NCBI GenBank assembly: GCA_963715575.1
Contig: OY970250.1
Coordinates: 1,426,001 to 1,490,000, forward strand
DNA: 64,000 bases
Direction of reading: 5' to 3'
From: AC-32 sp963715575
GTDB taxonomy: Bacteria > Actinomycetota > Thermoleophilia > Gaiellales > Gaiellaceae
Shown here: positions 1 through 8,541 of the stretch, one piece after another
How positions within the stretch are numbered: the first letter of the stretch is position 1
Layout: each line of letters begins with the position of its first letter
The notes under the pieces: model-generated
What the model was told of the DNA's origin: nothing
The model's input: only the letters and a program-made list of their open reading frames with translations
The model's database searches: none
Position numbers and translations under genes: made by a program

Positions 1-785
1 TCGCGGTCTTCACGGACGGGCGCGGCCTCGACGACGAGCAGATGCAGCGGCTCGCGCGCGAGCTGAACCTGTCCGAGACGGTCTTCGTGCTGCCCTCCGA
101 GAGCCGCGGGCACGCGCGGATCCGGATCTTCACGCCGGCGGTCGAGCTGCCCTTTGCCGGGCATCCGACGCTCGGCTCGGCGTTCGTGCTCGCGGGCCCG
201 CTGCAGCTGATGGAGATCCAGCTCGAGACCTTGTCGGGGATCGTCCCCGTCGAGCTGGAGCGCGAGGGCGACCGCATCGTCTTCGGCCGCATGTCGCAAC
301 CGCTGCCGAAGTGGGAGCCGTACGGCGACGCCGACGCGCTGCTCGCGGCGCTCGGAGTGGGGCCGTCGGAGCTCCCGGTCGAGCACTACGACAACGGCGC
401 GCAGTTCGTCTACGTCGGGCTCGGCTCGGTGGAGGAGCTGTCGGCGCTGCGGCCGGACGCCGGCGCGCTGCTCGACCTCTCGGGCCTGCTCGGCGCCTAC
501 TGCTTCGCCGGCGAAGGGATGCAGTGGCGCTCGCGCATGTTCGCGCCGGGCGGCGGCGTCACCGAGGATCCGGCCACCGGCTCGGCGGCCGGGCCGCTCG
601 CCGTGCACCTCGCGCGCCACGGCCGGATCGGCTTCGGCGAGGAGATCGAGATCACCCAGGGCGTCGAGATCGGCCGCCCGTCGACGCTGTTCGCGCGGGC
701 CGACGGGACGGCCGAGGCGCTCGAGCGGGTCGAGGTCGGCGGCAGCGCCGTGATCGTCGCGCGCGGCGAGTTCAGGCTTCCCTGA
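1..785 (+). CDS. PhzF-family isomerase/epimerase (5' end outside window)
   Basis: This is the 3' part of a PhzF-like gene. The frame is open from base 3, and residues before the first in-window ATG (base 42) continue the same protein, so the true start lies upstream. The family has a diaminopimelate-epimerase-like fold and isomerises small acids. Visible signatures are NLSETVF, which carries the conserved catalytic glutamate, FTPAVELPFAGHPTLG, and DPATGSAAGPLAVHL near the C-terminus. Length (about 260 residues in window) fits a nearly complete protein. The substrate cannot be read from the sequence. Its stop lies inside the 3' end of the convergent BNR-repeat gene (14 bp overlap). Confidence 0.88.
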   Translation, partial: AVFTDGRGLDDEQMQRLARELNLSETVFVLPSESRGHARIRIFTPAVELPFAGHPTLGSAFVLAGPLQLMEIQLETLSGIVPVELEREGDRIVFGRMSQPLPKWEPYGDADALLAALGVGPSELPVEHYDNGAQFVYVGLGSVEELSALRPDAGALLDLSGLLGAYCFAGEGMQWRSRMFAPGGGVTEDPATGSAAGPLAVHLARHGRIGFGEEIEITQGVEIGRPSTLFARADGTAEALERVEVGGSAVIVARGEFRLP

Positions 786-1164
786 GCTCGACCGCCTCGA
801 TCTCGGGGAGCTCCGGCGTGAGCGCCTGCCAGAAGACACCGCCGTTCCTGGACTCGTAGAGCCGGTTGCGGGCCGCGTAGACGACGTGGTCGGGATCGTC
901 CTCGGCGATCGCGATCGCTCGTCCCGGCGGCAGGCCGCCGCCCGCCTCGCGCCAGGTGCGGCCCGCGTCGTTCGAGACGGCGAGCGGCGGGCGGCGGTCG
1001 ACCACTGCGATCACGGTCGAACCGACCGCTGCGGCGGCGACGACCAGCGGGAGCGAGAGCGGCACCTGCTGCGGCTCGACCTCCTCGGAGGAGGGGCCGA
1101 GCACGACGTCCTCCTCGAGGTCGAGCTCGAAGACGCCGTCCACCGTCCGCACGAGCGCCCTCAC
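772..1164 (-). CDS. Small BNR/Asp-box repeat protein
   Basis: A 130-residue protein with two Asp-box-like motifs, SNDAGRTW and SRNGGVFW, of the kind found in blades of sialidase or photosystem-assembly-type beta-propellers. It is far too short for a full propeller, so it is either a partial domain or a stand-alone few-blade protein. No signal peptide is seen. Its start ATGA overlaps the stop of the PfkB kinase gene by 4 bp, so it is probably the third gene of the TPP-riboswitch unit. Function is unknown. The overlap suggests co-expression only, not a role in thiamine metabolism. Confidence 0.6.
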   Translation of the reverse strand: MRALVRTVDGVFELDLEEDVVLGPSSEEVEPQQVPLSLPLVVAAAAVGSTVIAVVDRRPPLAVSNDAGRTWREAGGGLPPGRAIAIAEDDPDHVVYAARNRLYESRNGGVFWQALTPELPEIEAVELREA

Positions 1165-1961
1165 GAGACCCGCCGGCCGATCACGTCGGCCACGATCGCG
1201 CTGGCGCGGCGGGCCGCCGGCACCGGCGCGTAGCCGGACGAGCGCGAGACGAGGTAGGCGGCCGAGAACGCGTCGCCGGCGCCGGTCGGGTCGACCTCGT
1301 CGCCGAGCGCACGCGCCGGGACGCGCTCGAGCCGCCCGTCGGCGAAGACGAGCGAGCCCTCGGAGCCGAACGTGACCAGGATCTCCGGCACGCCGAGCGT
1401 GGCCAGCGCCTCTGCGTCCGGCTCGCCGACCAGGACCTGCGCTTCCTCCTCGGCCAGCTTCAGCACGGAGACGTGCTGCAGCACCTGGGGGTCGTACTCG
1501 GCGTCGAGCACGAGCGGGCCCGTCCGCGCGGGCCGCACCAGCCCCTGCCCGTCGAACGAGAGGCGTCGGTCGCGCGCGAGCACGGCCAGCGTCTCGGCCG
1601 GGAAGTCCGAGCGGGCGAGCGCGCCGACGTGCACCCAGCCCGCCCGTTCGAGCCCGCGCAGGTCGGTGGGCGTCCAGGCCGGGCCGAGCGCGTCGACGAC
1701 CATCGAGCGCAGGCTGCCGGAGTAGCGGAACGAGAACTGGGCCGTCGAGTCGCCGCCGCGCCAGAGCACCGGCAGGCCGAGGCGCACGAGCGGCGGCAGC
1801 AGCAGGCGGCGGTCGGCCTCCGCGCCCTTGGCCGCCACGATCGCCGGCCGGCCGAGCACGCGCAGCGCGCGGGCCGCGTGGAACGGCGCGCCGCCGGCCC
1901 GCGGCTCGCCGCCGTCAACGCGGTCGAGCGAGAGGTTCCCGACGACTGCGAGCGGCCGCAC
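1161..1961 (-). CDS. PfkB/ribokinase-family kinase
   Basis: A 266-residue small-molecule kinase of the ribokinase superfamily. The N-terminus MRPLAVVGNLSLDRV is the usual first strand of PfkB proteins, and the C-terminal DPTGAGDAF motif carries the catalytic aspartate and anion hole. The family phosphorylates hydroxymethyl groups of sugars, nucleosides and hydroxymethylpyrimidine. Its start lies 47 bp inside the 3' end of the riboswitch-controlled permease, so the two are translationally coupled. A kinase acting on the imported substrate would be logical, but ThiD-specific motifs are not evident, so the substrate is inference. Confidence 0.85.
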   Translation of the reverse strand: MRPLAVVGNLSLDRVDGGEPRAGGAPFHAARALRVLGRPAIVAAKGAEADRRLLLPPLVRLGLPVLWRGGDSTAQFSFRYSGSLRSMVVDALGPAWTPTDLRGLERAGWVHVGALARSDFPAETLAVLARDRRLSFDGQGLVRPARTGPLVLDAEYDPQVLQHVSVLKLAEEEAQVLVGEPDAEALATLGVPEILVTFGSEGSLVFADGRLERVPARALGDEVDPTGAGDAFSAAYLVSRSSGYAPVPAARRASAIVADVIGRRVS

Positions 1962-3276
1962 GGAGCGAATCTACGCGGTTCGCGACGAGCGCCAGGCAGA
2001 ACGCGAGCGCGAAGCTCGGCAGCGAGGCCGTCAGCGTGGCGTGTCCGGGGCTCAGGTGCTCGACCTGGTCGGTCCACCAGCTCGGCCCCTGCGGCGAGAG
2101 CCACTGGTAGAGCGCGAACCCGCCGGCCCACGCCGCGAGCAGCGGCCAGCGCACACGCGGCCCCTCGAAGACGTCGCGCTCCGAGTAGTGCGCCCCGCGC
2201 CCGAGCCAGTCCGCCAGCAGCACCGCGAACAGCGGCACGAAGACCGAGCCGAGCAGGTAGAGGAAGGTCAGGTAGTTGCCGAGGTCGATCACGATTGCGC
2301 CGGCCGTCGCCGTCGCCGCGACGAGCGCGATCAGCAGCCGCTGCGAGGCGCCCGAGATCAGGTTCTGCAGCGAGACCGCGGTCGAGTAGATGTCGGCGAA
2401 GGCCTCGTCGCTCTCGTCCACGGTCAGCATCAGCAGCGCGATCACCGCGAGCACGCTGCCGGTCGCGACCACGGTCGGGATCTGCGTCGGCTCGCTCAGG
2501 TCGCGTGAGAGCACGAGCAGCGAGCCGATCCCGAAGCACCAGACCGTCGGCACCAGGTAGCCGACCCCGGCGCCGAAGAAGGCGCTGCGCCGGTCGCGTG
2601 CAAAGCGCGTGTAGTCGGCGGCGAGCGGCGTCCACGAGACGATGTTGGCGATCACGAGGTCGATCCCCTGGCCGATCGAGACCCCGCCCGTGCCCGGTTG
2701 GTGCCAGAGCGCGTGCAGGTTCGCCCTGTCGAGCACCCACCAGGTCAGGTAGACGATCGAGGCCGCGACCGCCCAGACGGCGAACTTCTTCAGGTAGCGG
2801 CGGATGAAGCCGATCGGGCCCAGCAGGCCGAGCGCGAGCGAGATCGCGCCGAAGAGCAGGGCCCAGAGCCAGCGCTCGCGGAAGCCGAAGACGCGCTCCG
2901 AGAGGGCCGCCGCCGCAGTCGAGATGATGATCAGCTCGAAGGTCGACCAGCCCAGGTTCTGGGCCACGTTCAGGACGGTCGGCGCGTACGAGCCGCGGCG
3001 GCCGAGCGGGGCGCGCAGCACCACCATCCCTGGCACGCGCGCGTCCGCGCCGATCGCACCGGCCAGGCCGAGCAGCACGTTCCCGGCGACCGCGCCGATC
3101 GCGATCGCGAGCATCGCCTGCGGCAGGGAGAGCATCGGCACGAGCCCGGCGGCCGCGACGATCACGAGCAGGCTGACCGAGAGGTTGCCCCAGAGCAGGG
3201 TCAGGTCGAACAGGCCAAGCACCCGCAGGCGCTCCGGCACAGGAGTGATTCCCCAACTCGGTGTCTGCTGTTCCAT
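1915..3276 (-). CDS. cytX: NCS1-family permease, probable hydroxymethylpyrimidine/thiamine-precursor transporter
   Basis: A 453-residue integral membrane protein of the NCS1 (purine-cytosine permease, CodB/CytX) family with about 12 hydrophobic segments. Family features include the early GNLSVSLLV helix, NVAQNLGWSTFE, and the SWTPLAADYTRFARD segment. NCS1 permeases import nucleobases or related heterocycles. The start codon is immediately preceded by a TPP riboswitch whose distal end carries the ribosome-binding site, which points to a thiamine precursor such as hydroxymethylpyrimidine (CytX type) rather than cytosine. A PfkB kinase gene overlaps its 3' end. The substrate assignment rests mainly on the riboswitch. 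Confidence 0.88.
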   Translation of the reverse strand: MEQQTPSWGITPVPERLRVLGLFDLTLLWGNLSVSLLVIVAAAGLVPMLSLPQAMLAIAIGAVAGNVLLGLAGAIGADARVPGMVVLRAPLGRRGSYAPTVLNVAQNLGWSTFELIIISTAAAALSERVFGFRERWLWALLFGAISLALGLLGPIGFIRRYLKKFAVWAVAASIVYLTWWVLDRANLHALWHQPGTGGVSIGQGIDLVIANIVSWTPLAADYTRFARDRRSAFFGAGVGYLVPTVWCFGIGSLLVLSRDLSEPTQIPTVVATGSVLAVIALLMLTVDESDEAFADIYSTAVSLQNLISGASQRLLIALVAATATAGAIVIDLGNYLTFLYLLGSVFVPLFAVLLADWLGRGAHYSERDVFEGPRVRWPLLAAWAGGFALYQWLSPQGPSWWTDQVEHLSPGHATLTASLPSFALAFCLALVANRVDSLRAAARSRREPLARPR

Positions 3277-3280
3277 CCGC

Positions 3281-3352
3281 TCCCTTCGCTGGTGCGAGCC
3301 AGATCAGGTTCGACGGGTGTGATCTCAGCCGCTTGCCGCGGCACCCCGGGAC
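3281..3352 (-). promoter_or_regulatory. TPP riboswitch (THI element)
   Basis: On the minus strand the leader shows the hallmark THI-box pieces in order: GGGGTGCC, then GGCTGAGAT, then ACACCC, then GAACCTGATCTGG, closing with a GCGAAGGGAGCGG end just before the ATG at 3276. The CTGAGA and GAACCTGATC blocks are the pyrimidine- and pyrophosphate-sensing cores. The AAGGGAG Shine-Dalgarno lies in the distal part of the element, so TPP binding would be expected to block translation of the NCS1 permease. No separate intrinsic terminator is visible. Confidence 0.93.
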
Positions 3353-3405
3353 CGGCACTGTATCCGGCGATGGAGCGACGGCGCAGACGGGAGCGGTTGA
3401 CGCCG

Positions 3406-3840
3406 ATGAGCGGTGAGCTGCAGGAGATGTTCGACTACCGGTCGGCCGATCCGACGAAGGTCGAGCGGCCGGGACGGCGACGGCGTGAGCGGTGCGCGCC
3501 GACCACGCGCCGCGCCGTGATCCTGCACGGGCTCGCGCGGCTGGCGCTGCTTCTCGGCGGCACCGCCGGCTCGGTCGTGCTGATCGGCTGGCTGGTGGCG
3601 AGGCATTCGGGCAGCCCGCTCGGTGACGTGCTGCCGACCGCCTTCTACTTCGCCGGCGCCGGCGTCGGCACGCTGGCCGTGCTCGGCGGGACCGGCGCCG
3701 GCCGCTCGTACCGCTCCTACGGCAGTTACGGGCCGGACGCGAGCGTCCCGCGGCAGCGAGCGGTCAACAGCTCGGTCTTCTTCGCCCTGCTGGCGCTGTT
3801 CCTGTTCGGCCTCGGCCTCATGCTCGACTACCTGCTTTAG
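3406..3840 (+). CDS. Small membrane protein of unknown function
   Basis: A 144-residue protein with a basic N-terminal stretch (about residues 20-35) and hydrophobic segments near residues 39-60 and 73-90 plus one at the C-terminus (FFALLALFLFGLGLMLDYLL). The middle has a Tyr/Ser/Gly-rich segment, SYRSYGSYG. I do not recognise a family. ATG 3406 is chosen because GGGAG precedes it by about 12 bases. An in-frame ATG at 3370 would add 12 residues. It is divergent from the riboswitch unit and its end overlaps ctaG by 23 bp. Location beside oxidase genes is the only functional hint. Confidence 0.6.
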   Translation: MSGELQEMFDYRSADPTKVERPGRRRRERCAPTTRRAVILHGLARLALLLGGTAGSVVLIGWLVARHSGSPLGDVLPTAFYFAGAGVGTLAVLGGTGAGRSYRSYGSYGPDASVPRQRAVNSSVFFALLALFLFGLGLMLDYLL

Positions 3841-4609
3841 CCTCGAGACGCCGCTGGCGCTGCTCGGCGTCCTCGAGCCAACGCAGGCCGAGCACGACGA
3901 AGACGGCGGCGCCGACGAGCATCATCTCGACGAGCATCACGCCCCCGCCGGCCCGCTGGTCGTCGATCACCGACAGCCCCCACGTACGCGTCGCGTCCTG
4001 GTACGGCGAGTAGTACGAGGTGTCGCTCCAGAGGAAGACGTTCGCGAGCGCCGCGCCGACGACCCAGACGAAGGCCAGCGACGCGAAGCGGGCGCCGAGC
4101 CCGTACCAGCGCGGCCCGGGCAGCAGCCCGAGCAGCGTCGACCAGAGCAGCAGGCCGCCGGCGAGGAAGCACACGTGCTGGAGCGCGTGCACGAGCGGGT
4201 GCTCGAGGGCCGCGTCGTAGAGCACCGGCAGGTGCCAGATGCAGAGGTTCAGCGCCCAGAGCGGCAGAGCGACCAGCGGGTGCGTGAGGACCTGCAGGCG
4301 CTGCACCGGCCGCGGCGCGAGCAGCGGGCGCAGGAGCGGCCTCGAGAGGCCGAGCGCGAGCAGCAGCGGCGCGAGGTCGCCGAGCAGCAGGTGCTGCAGC
4401 ATGTGCACCGAGAAGAGCCGCTCCTCGCCGATCGAGTCGACCGGGGAAGTGACGGCGAAGAAGAGCACCGCCAGGCCGGCGCCGAACGCTGCCAGCTTGG
4501 CCACCGGCACCGGGCGCCCGCGCCGCGCGAGCGTCCGCGCCCGCCGGGCGTAGAGCACCGCTACGAGCGCGATCGGCACGAGCTGCGCGGGCTCGAACGA
4601 CCAGCCCAT
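3818..4609 (-). CDS. ctaG: Cytochrome c oxidase assembly factor CtaG
   Basis: A 263-residue polytopic membrane protein of the caa3-type CtaG family, needed for assembly of haem-copper oxidase in Gram-positive bacteria. Seen are about seven hydrophobic segments and conserved histidine-rich positions: SVHMLQHLLLGDLAP, NLCIWHLPVLYDAAL, and HALQHVCFL. These histidines are typical of the family. It is transcribed away from the caa3 structural genes, starting 94 bp from ctaC. This is a classic neighbourhood for the gene. Its 3' end overlaps the convergent small membrane protein gene. Confidence 0.87.
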   Translation of the reverse strand: MGWSFEPAQLVPIALVAVLYARRARTLARRGRPVPVAKLAAFGAGLAVLFFAVTSPVDSIGEERLFSVHMLQHLLLGDLAPLLLALGLSRPLLRPLLAPRPVQRLQVLTHPLVALPLWALNLCIWHLPVLYDAALEHPLVHALQHVCFLAGGLLLWSTLLGLLPGPRWYGLGARFASLAFVWVVGAALANVFLWSDTSYYSPYQDATRTWGLSVIDDQRAGGGVMLVEMMLVGAAVFVVLGLRWLEDAEQRQRRLEAKAGSRA

Positions 4610-4703
4610 CGGCCGAGCGTACCTGCCCGAGTTTCACCGTCGAGCCATTTCGGAACACGACGTTCGTCGGGAATTGTCGAAGGAGCAAACGCGTGGTGGG
4701 AGC

Positions 4704-5702
4704 ATGAGGGGTCGGGTCGGGAGCGGTGTCGTCGTGCTCGCCGCGGCTCCGCTGCTGCTCACCGGATGCGGCGACAAGACCCAGAACGCGCTCGCGCCCG
4801 AGAGCCATCAGGCGCGGGACATCGCGGGCCTCTTCTGGTGGATGATGGCCGGCGCCTGGATCGGGCTGGCGGTCGTCGTCGGCCTGCTGCTGCTGGCCTG
4901 GAAGCGCCGGAACCGGCGCGGCTTCGGCGGGGACACCGAGGGCGAGAAACCGGGCGAGCGGCTCGGCTGGCTCGTCGTCGTCGGCGCCGGGATCGTCGTC
5001 CCGATCGTCCTGCTGGCGGCCCTGTTCGTCGTCTCCGACCTGTTCGTGATCAAGACGACGCAGGCGCCGGCCGCGATCGCGACCAAGCGAACCGTGCTCG
5101 TGATCGGCCATCAGTGGTGGTGGGAGGTGCGCTACCCGGGCACGCCGGTCGTGACCGCCAACGAGATCCACATCCCGGTGCGCACGCCGGTGCGGCTCGA
5201 GGTGCGCACCGACGACGTGATCCACAGCTTCTGGGTGCCGCAGCTGAACCGGAAGATCGACACGCTGCCGGGCCGGACGAACACGATCGAGCTCTACGCC
5301 GACGCCGCCGGCCGCTACCGCGGGCAGTGCGCGGAGTTCTGCGGTCTCCAGCACGCCCACATGGGCGTCTACGTCTTCGCCGACCCGCCCGCGAAATTCT
5401 CTGCCTGGCTGGCCGGGCAGTCGAAGCCGGCCGCGGCCGGGCAGGACGAGTTCCTCGACCACTGCTCGAGCTGCCACGCCATTCGCGGCACGAGCGCGAG
5501 CGGCGACGTCGGCCCGGACCTCACGCACGTCGCGAGCCGCACGACGATCGGCGGCCTCACCCTGCCGAACGACCGCGACGAGCTGCGTGCCTGGATCCGC
5601 GACTCCCAGCACTTCAAGCCCGGCAACAAGATGCCGAGCTTCGCGCAGCTTCCAAGCTCGCAGCTGGACGCGATCGTCGCCTACCTGGAGCGCCTGAAGT
5701 AG
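4704..5702 (+). CDS. ctaC: Cytochrome c oxidase subunit II fused to cytochrome c (caa3 type)
   Basis: A 332-residue electron-entry subunit. It begins with a lipoprotein signal (LLLTGCGD, lipobox Cys22), followed by two hydrophobic segments and the cupredoxin domain with HQWWWEVRYPG and the CuA site CAEFCGLQHAHM (Cys209, Cys213, His217, Met220). A C-terminal cytochrome c domain has the haem site CSSCH (254-258) and a distal KMPSF methionine. Electrons pass from haem c to CuA to subunit I. ATG 4704 gives the lipobox the usual spacing; an in-frame TTG at 4674 is possible, since AAGGAG lies at 4679-4684. The stop overlaps the GTG of the next gene by one base. Confidence 0.95.
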   Translation: MRGRVGSGVVVLAAAPLLLTGCGDKTQNALAPESHQARDIAGLFWWMMAGAWIGLAVVVGLLLLAWKRRNRRGFGGDTEGEKPGERLGWLVVVGAGIVVPIVLLAALFVVSDLFVIKTTQAPAAIATKRTVLVIGHQWWWEVRYPGTPVVTANEIHIPVRTPVRLEVRTDDVIHSFWVPQLNRKIDTLPGRTNTIELYADAAGRYRGQCAEFCGLQHAHMGVYVFADPPAKFSAWLAGQSKPAAAGQDEFLDHCSSCHAIRGTSASGDVGPDLTHVASRTTIGGLTLPNDRDELRAWIRDSQHFKPGNKMPSFAQLPSSQLDAIVAYLERLK

Positions 5703-8176
5703 TGGCGATCGCGACGCCTCCCGCCCAGCGCGTCGAGCGGCTCGAGGTGATGTGGCAGAGCCGCCCCGGCGTGCTCGGCTGGCTGACGACCACCGACCAC
5801 AAGCGCGTCGGGCTTCTCTACTTCTGGACGACGCTCGCGCTCTTCGGTGCCGGCGGTGTCGAGGCGCTTCTGATGCGGACGCAGCTGATCAGGCCGGGCA
5901 ACGACCTCGTCTCGCCGGAGACCTACGACCAGCTCTTCTCGCTGCACGGGATCACGATGATCTTCTTCTTCATCATCCCGATGTCCACCGGCGCGTTCGG
6001 GAACTACCTGATCCCGCTGATGATCGGCGCGCGCGACATGGCCTTCCCGCGCCTGAACGCGCTCAGCTACTGGGTCTTCCTCGGCTCGGCGGTCTTCCTC
6101 TACACGAGCCTCGCGCTCGGGACGGCGCCCGACGCGGGCTGGTTCGACTACGTGCCGCTGGCGAGCAAGCAGTTCAGCCCCGGGCACAACATCGACTTCT
6201 ACGCACTGGCGATCATCTTCAACGGGATCGCCTCGACGCTGACGGCCGGGCAGTTCATCGTCACGATCTTCAAGTCGCGCGCGCCCGGGATGTCGTTCAA
6301 CCGGCTGCCGCTCTTCTGTTTCGCCTTCCTGGCGGCGTCGTTCGGGCTCCTGTTTGCGCTGCCGTTTCTGACCGCGGACACGATCTTCCTCTTCCTCGAT
6401 CGCAATGTCGGCACGCATTTCTTCGATCCCTCGCACGGTGGCGTGGCGCTGCTCTGGCAGCACCTCTTCTGGATCTTCGGCCACCCCGAGGTCTACATCC
6501 TGATCGTCCCGGCCTTCGGGATCGCGACCTCGATCATCCCGGCCTTCACGCAGCGCCGGCTCGTCGCGTTCCCGCTGGTCGCGATCGCCGAGCTGCTCGT
6601 CGTCTTCATCGGCTTCGGCGTCTGGGCCCACCACATGTTCGCGACCGGCATGTCGACCGTCTCGCTGATCTTCTTCGCCGGCGCGACCGCGGTGGTGGTG
6701 ATCCCGAGCACGATCCAGGTGTTCGCCTGGTGCATGTCGTTCGTGCTCGGGCTGGCGCGCTTCAAGACGCCGCTGCTCTTCATCGCGGGCTTCATCTTCA
6801 TGTTCGTCACGGGCGGCCTGACCGGGATCATGTTCATCGCGATCCCGTTCGACCAGCAGGTGACGGACACGTACTTCGTGATCGCCCACTTCCACTACAT
6901 CATCTTCGGGGCCGCGGTCTTTCCGATCTTCGGCGGGATGTACTACTGGTTCCCGAAGGTCACCGGCCGGATGTACCACGAGCCGGCCGGACAGATCAGC
7001 TTCTGGCTGGTCTTCGCCGGCACGAACCTGCTCTTCTTCCCGATGCACATCGTCGGCCTGCTCGGGATGCCGCGCCGCGTCTACACCTACCCGGACGGGC
7101 TCGGCTGGACGGCCTACAACGTGGCCGAGACGATCGGCGGCTACCTGACGGCGGCCGGCATCCTCGTCGTCTTCGGGAACCTCGCCTGGAGCTACCGCCG
7201 GGGTGTGCCCGCCGGCCCCGATCCCTGGCACGGGCCGACGCTCGAGTGGACGACGAGCTCGCCGCCGCCGGACTACGACTTCGCGGTCGTCCCGACGGTG
7301 ACGAGCGCGTATCCGAATTGGGACCTCGACGACCGCGTGGCCGACCGGCGCCGGCTCGCCGAGGGCGTCCTCGTACTGGACGAGGGGCACGAACAGGTTG
7401 AGGTCACGCCGGTCGACGGCCGCCTCTCCGAGATCGTGCAGCTGCCGCACGAGTCGCCTTGGCCGGTGCTGCTCGCGGCCGCGCTCTCGCTGGTCTTCGT
7501 GATGCTGCTGCTCCAGCAGTACGGCGCGGCCGCGGCGATGGGCGCCGTCTGCCTGCTGACGCTGCTCGGCTGGCACTCGGAGGAGCCGCAGCCCGCCGAT
7601 CCCACCGCGGCGGCGCGGCGTATCGGCAGGCCGGCGTCGTGGTGGGGGATGCTCGTCCTGATCGCGGCCGAGGCGACGCTCTTTACGGCCTTCATCGGCA
7701 CCTACTTCTACCTCCGCTTCAAAACCACGCCCTGGCCGCCGGACGGGATCCCGGAGCCGAAGGTGGTCCTGCCGCTCGTCCTCGTCGCGATCCTGCTGAC
7801 CTCGTCGGCGGCGATGCAGCTGGCGTCGAACGCGGCGCGCGCGGGGCGGTTGGCGGCGACGCGGTTGTTCGTGCTGCTCGCCCTGGTCGTGCAGAGCGGG
7901 TACCTCGCCTACGAGGTGCACGACTTCGCTGACCAGCTCGGGACGTTCGACATCGGCCGCGACGCCTACAGCTCGATCTACTACACGCTGCTCGGCGCCG
8001 ACCACGCCCACGTGGCGCTCGGGATCCTCTTCAACCTGTGGCTGTTGGGAACGCTCGCGCGCGGCCTGACTGTGTATCGCGTGAACGCGACGCAGGCGAT
8101 CGCGTGGTACTGGCACGCGGTCAACGTGCTGACGCTCGTGGTGACCGGCACCCTCCTCTCGGCGGCGGTCGGATGA
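5702..8176 (+). CDS. ctaD: Cytochrome c oxidase subunit I/III fusion
   Basis: An 824-residue fusion of the catalytic haem-copper subunit I (to about residue 560) and subunit III (from about 585). Metal ligands are visible: His82 in SLHGITM (haem a), His261 and Tyr265 in GHPEVY (CuB and cross-linked Tyr; Glu263 is the A-type proton residue), His310-His311 (CuB), and His396 (haem a3) with His398 (haem a) in AHFHY. The subunit III part contains GTYFYLRF, GADHAHV and a C-terminal WYWHAVNV. Fused I/III is known in Thermus-type caa3 oxidases. GTG 5702 overlaps the ctaC stop by one base; ATG 5750 is an in-frame alternative. Confidence 0.95.
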   Translation: MAIATPPAQRVERLEVMWQSRPGVLGWLTTTDHKRVGLLYFWTTLALFGAGGVEALLMRTQLIRPGNDLVSPETYDQLFSLHGITMIFFFIIPMSTGAFGNYLIPLMIGARDMAFPRLNALSYWVFLGSAVFLYTSLALGTAPDAGWFDYVPLASKQFSPGHNIDFYALAIIFNGIASTLTAGQFIVTIFKSRAPGMSFNRLPLFCFAFLAASFGLLFALPFLTADTIFLFLDRNVGTHFFDPSHGGVALLWQHLFWIFGHPEVYILIVPAFGIATSIIPAFTQRRLVAFPLVAIAELLVVFIGFGVWAHHMFATGMSTVSLIFFAGATAVVVIPSTIQVFAWCMSFVLGLARFKTPLLFIAGFIFMFVTGGLTGIMFIAIPFDQQVTDTYFVIAHFHYIIFGAAVFPIFGGMYYWFPKVTGRMYHEPAGQISFWLVFAGTNLLFFPMHIVGLLGMPRRVYTYPDGLGWTAYNVAETIGGYLTAAGILVVFGNLAWSYRRGVPAGPDPWHGPTLEWTTSSPPPDYDFAVVPTVTSAYPNWDLDDRVADRRRLAEGVLVLDEGHEQVEVTPVDGRLSEIVQLPHESPWPVLLAAALSLVFVMLLLQQYGAAAAMGAVCLLTLLGWHSEEPQPADPTAAARRIGRPASWWGMLVLIAAEATLFTAFIGTYFYLRFKTTPWPPDGIPEPKVVLPLVLVAILLTSSAAMQLASNAARAGRLAATRLFVLLALVVQSGYLAYEVHDFADQLGTFDIGRDAYSSIYYTLLGADHAHVALGILFNLWLLGTLARGLTVYRVNATQAIAWYWHAVNVLTLVVTGTLLSAAVG

Positions 8177-8541
8177 GGCGGCTCGAGATCCTGCAGTGGG
8201 CCGGGCTGCTCGGCGGCGCCGCGCTCTGGGGACTCGGTCACGTCGCGGGCTACGGGGTGACCGAGGCGCGCTGCGGCTCGGGCGGGGTCGCGGGGGGCAT
8301 CGACTTCGACCTTTGGGAGGGGCTGATCACGGGGCTCGCGTGGGCGCTCGCGCTCGCGGCGGCGCTCGCCTCGCTGGCGGTGATCGCGGGCACGCGCGGC
8401 GTGAGCTACGAGTCGGCGCCCCCTGCCGGCCGGCTGCGCTTCTTCGCGATCGCCGCGCTCGTGGCGAACACGATCTTCATGGTCGCGCTGCTGCTCTACG
8501 CGCTGGGGACGATCTTCAACGTCGCGTGCAGGCAGGCATGA
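8173..8541 (+). CDS. Membrane protein in the oxidase cluster, unknown function
   Basis: A 122-residue protein with three hydrophobic stretches (about residues 9-27, 50-72 and 91-115). It contains two cysteines but no haem or metal motif. The ATGA start overlaps the end of the I/III fusion, and its own stop overlaps the qcrC start in the same way, so it is translated with the respiratory chain. It may be a small accessory or subunit-IV-like component of the oxidase or supercomplex. That is inference from position, as I recognise no family. Confidence 0.75.
   Translation: MRRLEILQWAGLLGGAALWGLGHVAGYGVTEARCGSGGVAGGIDFDLWEGLITGLAWALALAAALASLAVIAGTRGVSYESAPPAGRLRFFAIAALVANTIFMVALLLYALGTIFNVACRQA

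Noticed and set aside
42..785. ATG at 42 as the true start of the PhzF-like gene
   Set aside because: The frame is open from base 3 and encodes family-like residues before this ATG, so the gene is cut by the window edge.
1460..3358. 632-codon minus-strand open frame over the permease and kinase
   Set aside because: Arg/Ala-rich translation without family motifs; it overlaps two recognisable genes in other frames and the riboswitch.
4674..4703. TTG 4674 as the start of ctaC
   Set aside because: It would put ten polar residues before the lipoprotein signal; ATG 4704 gives a normal signal length, though the TTG cannot be excluded.
5681..8116. 811-codon minus-strand frame antisense to the I/III oxidase
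   Set aside because: Composition is Arg/Asp/Glu repeats typical of antisense GC-rich frames; the plus-strand oxidase is certain.
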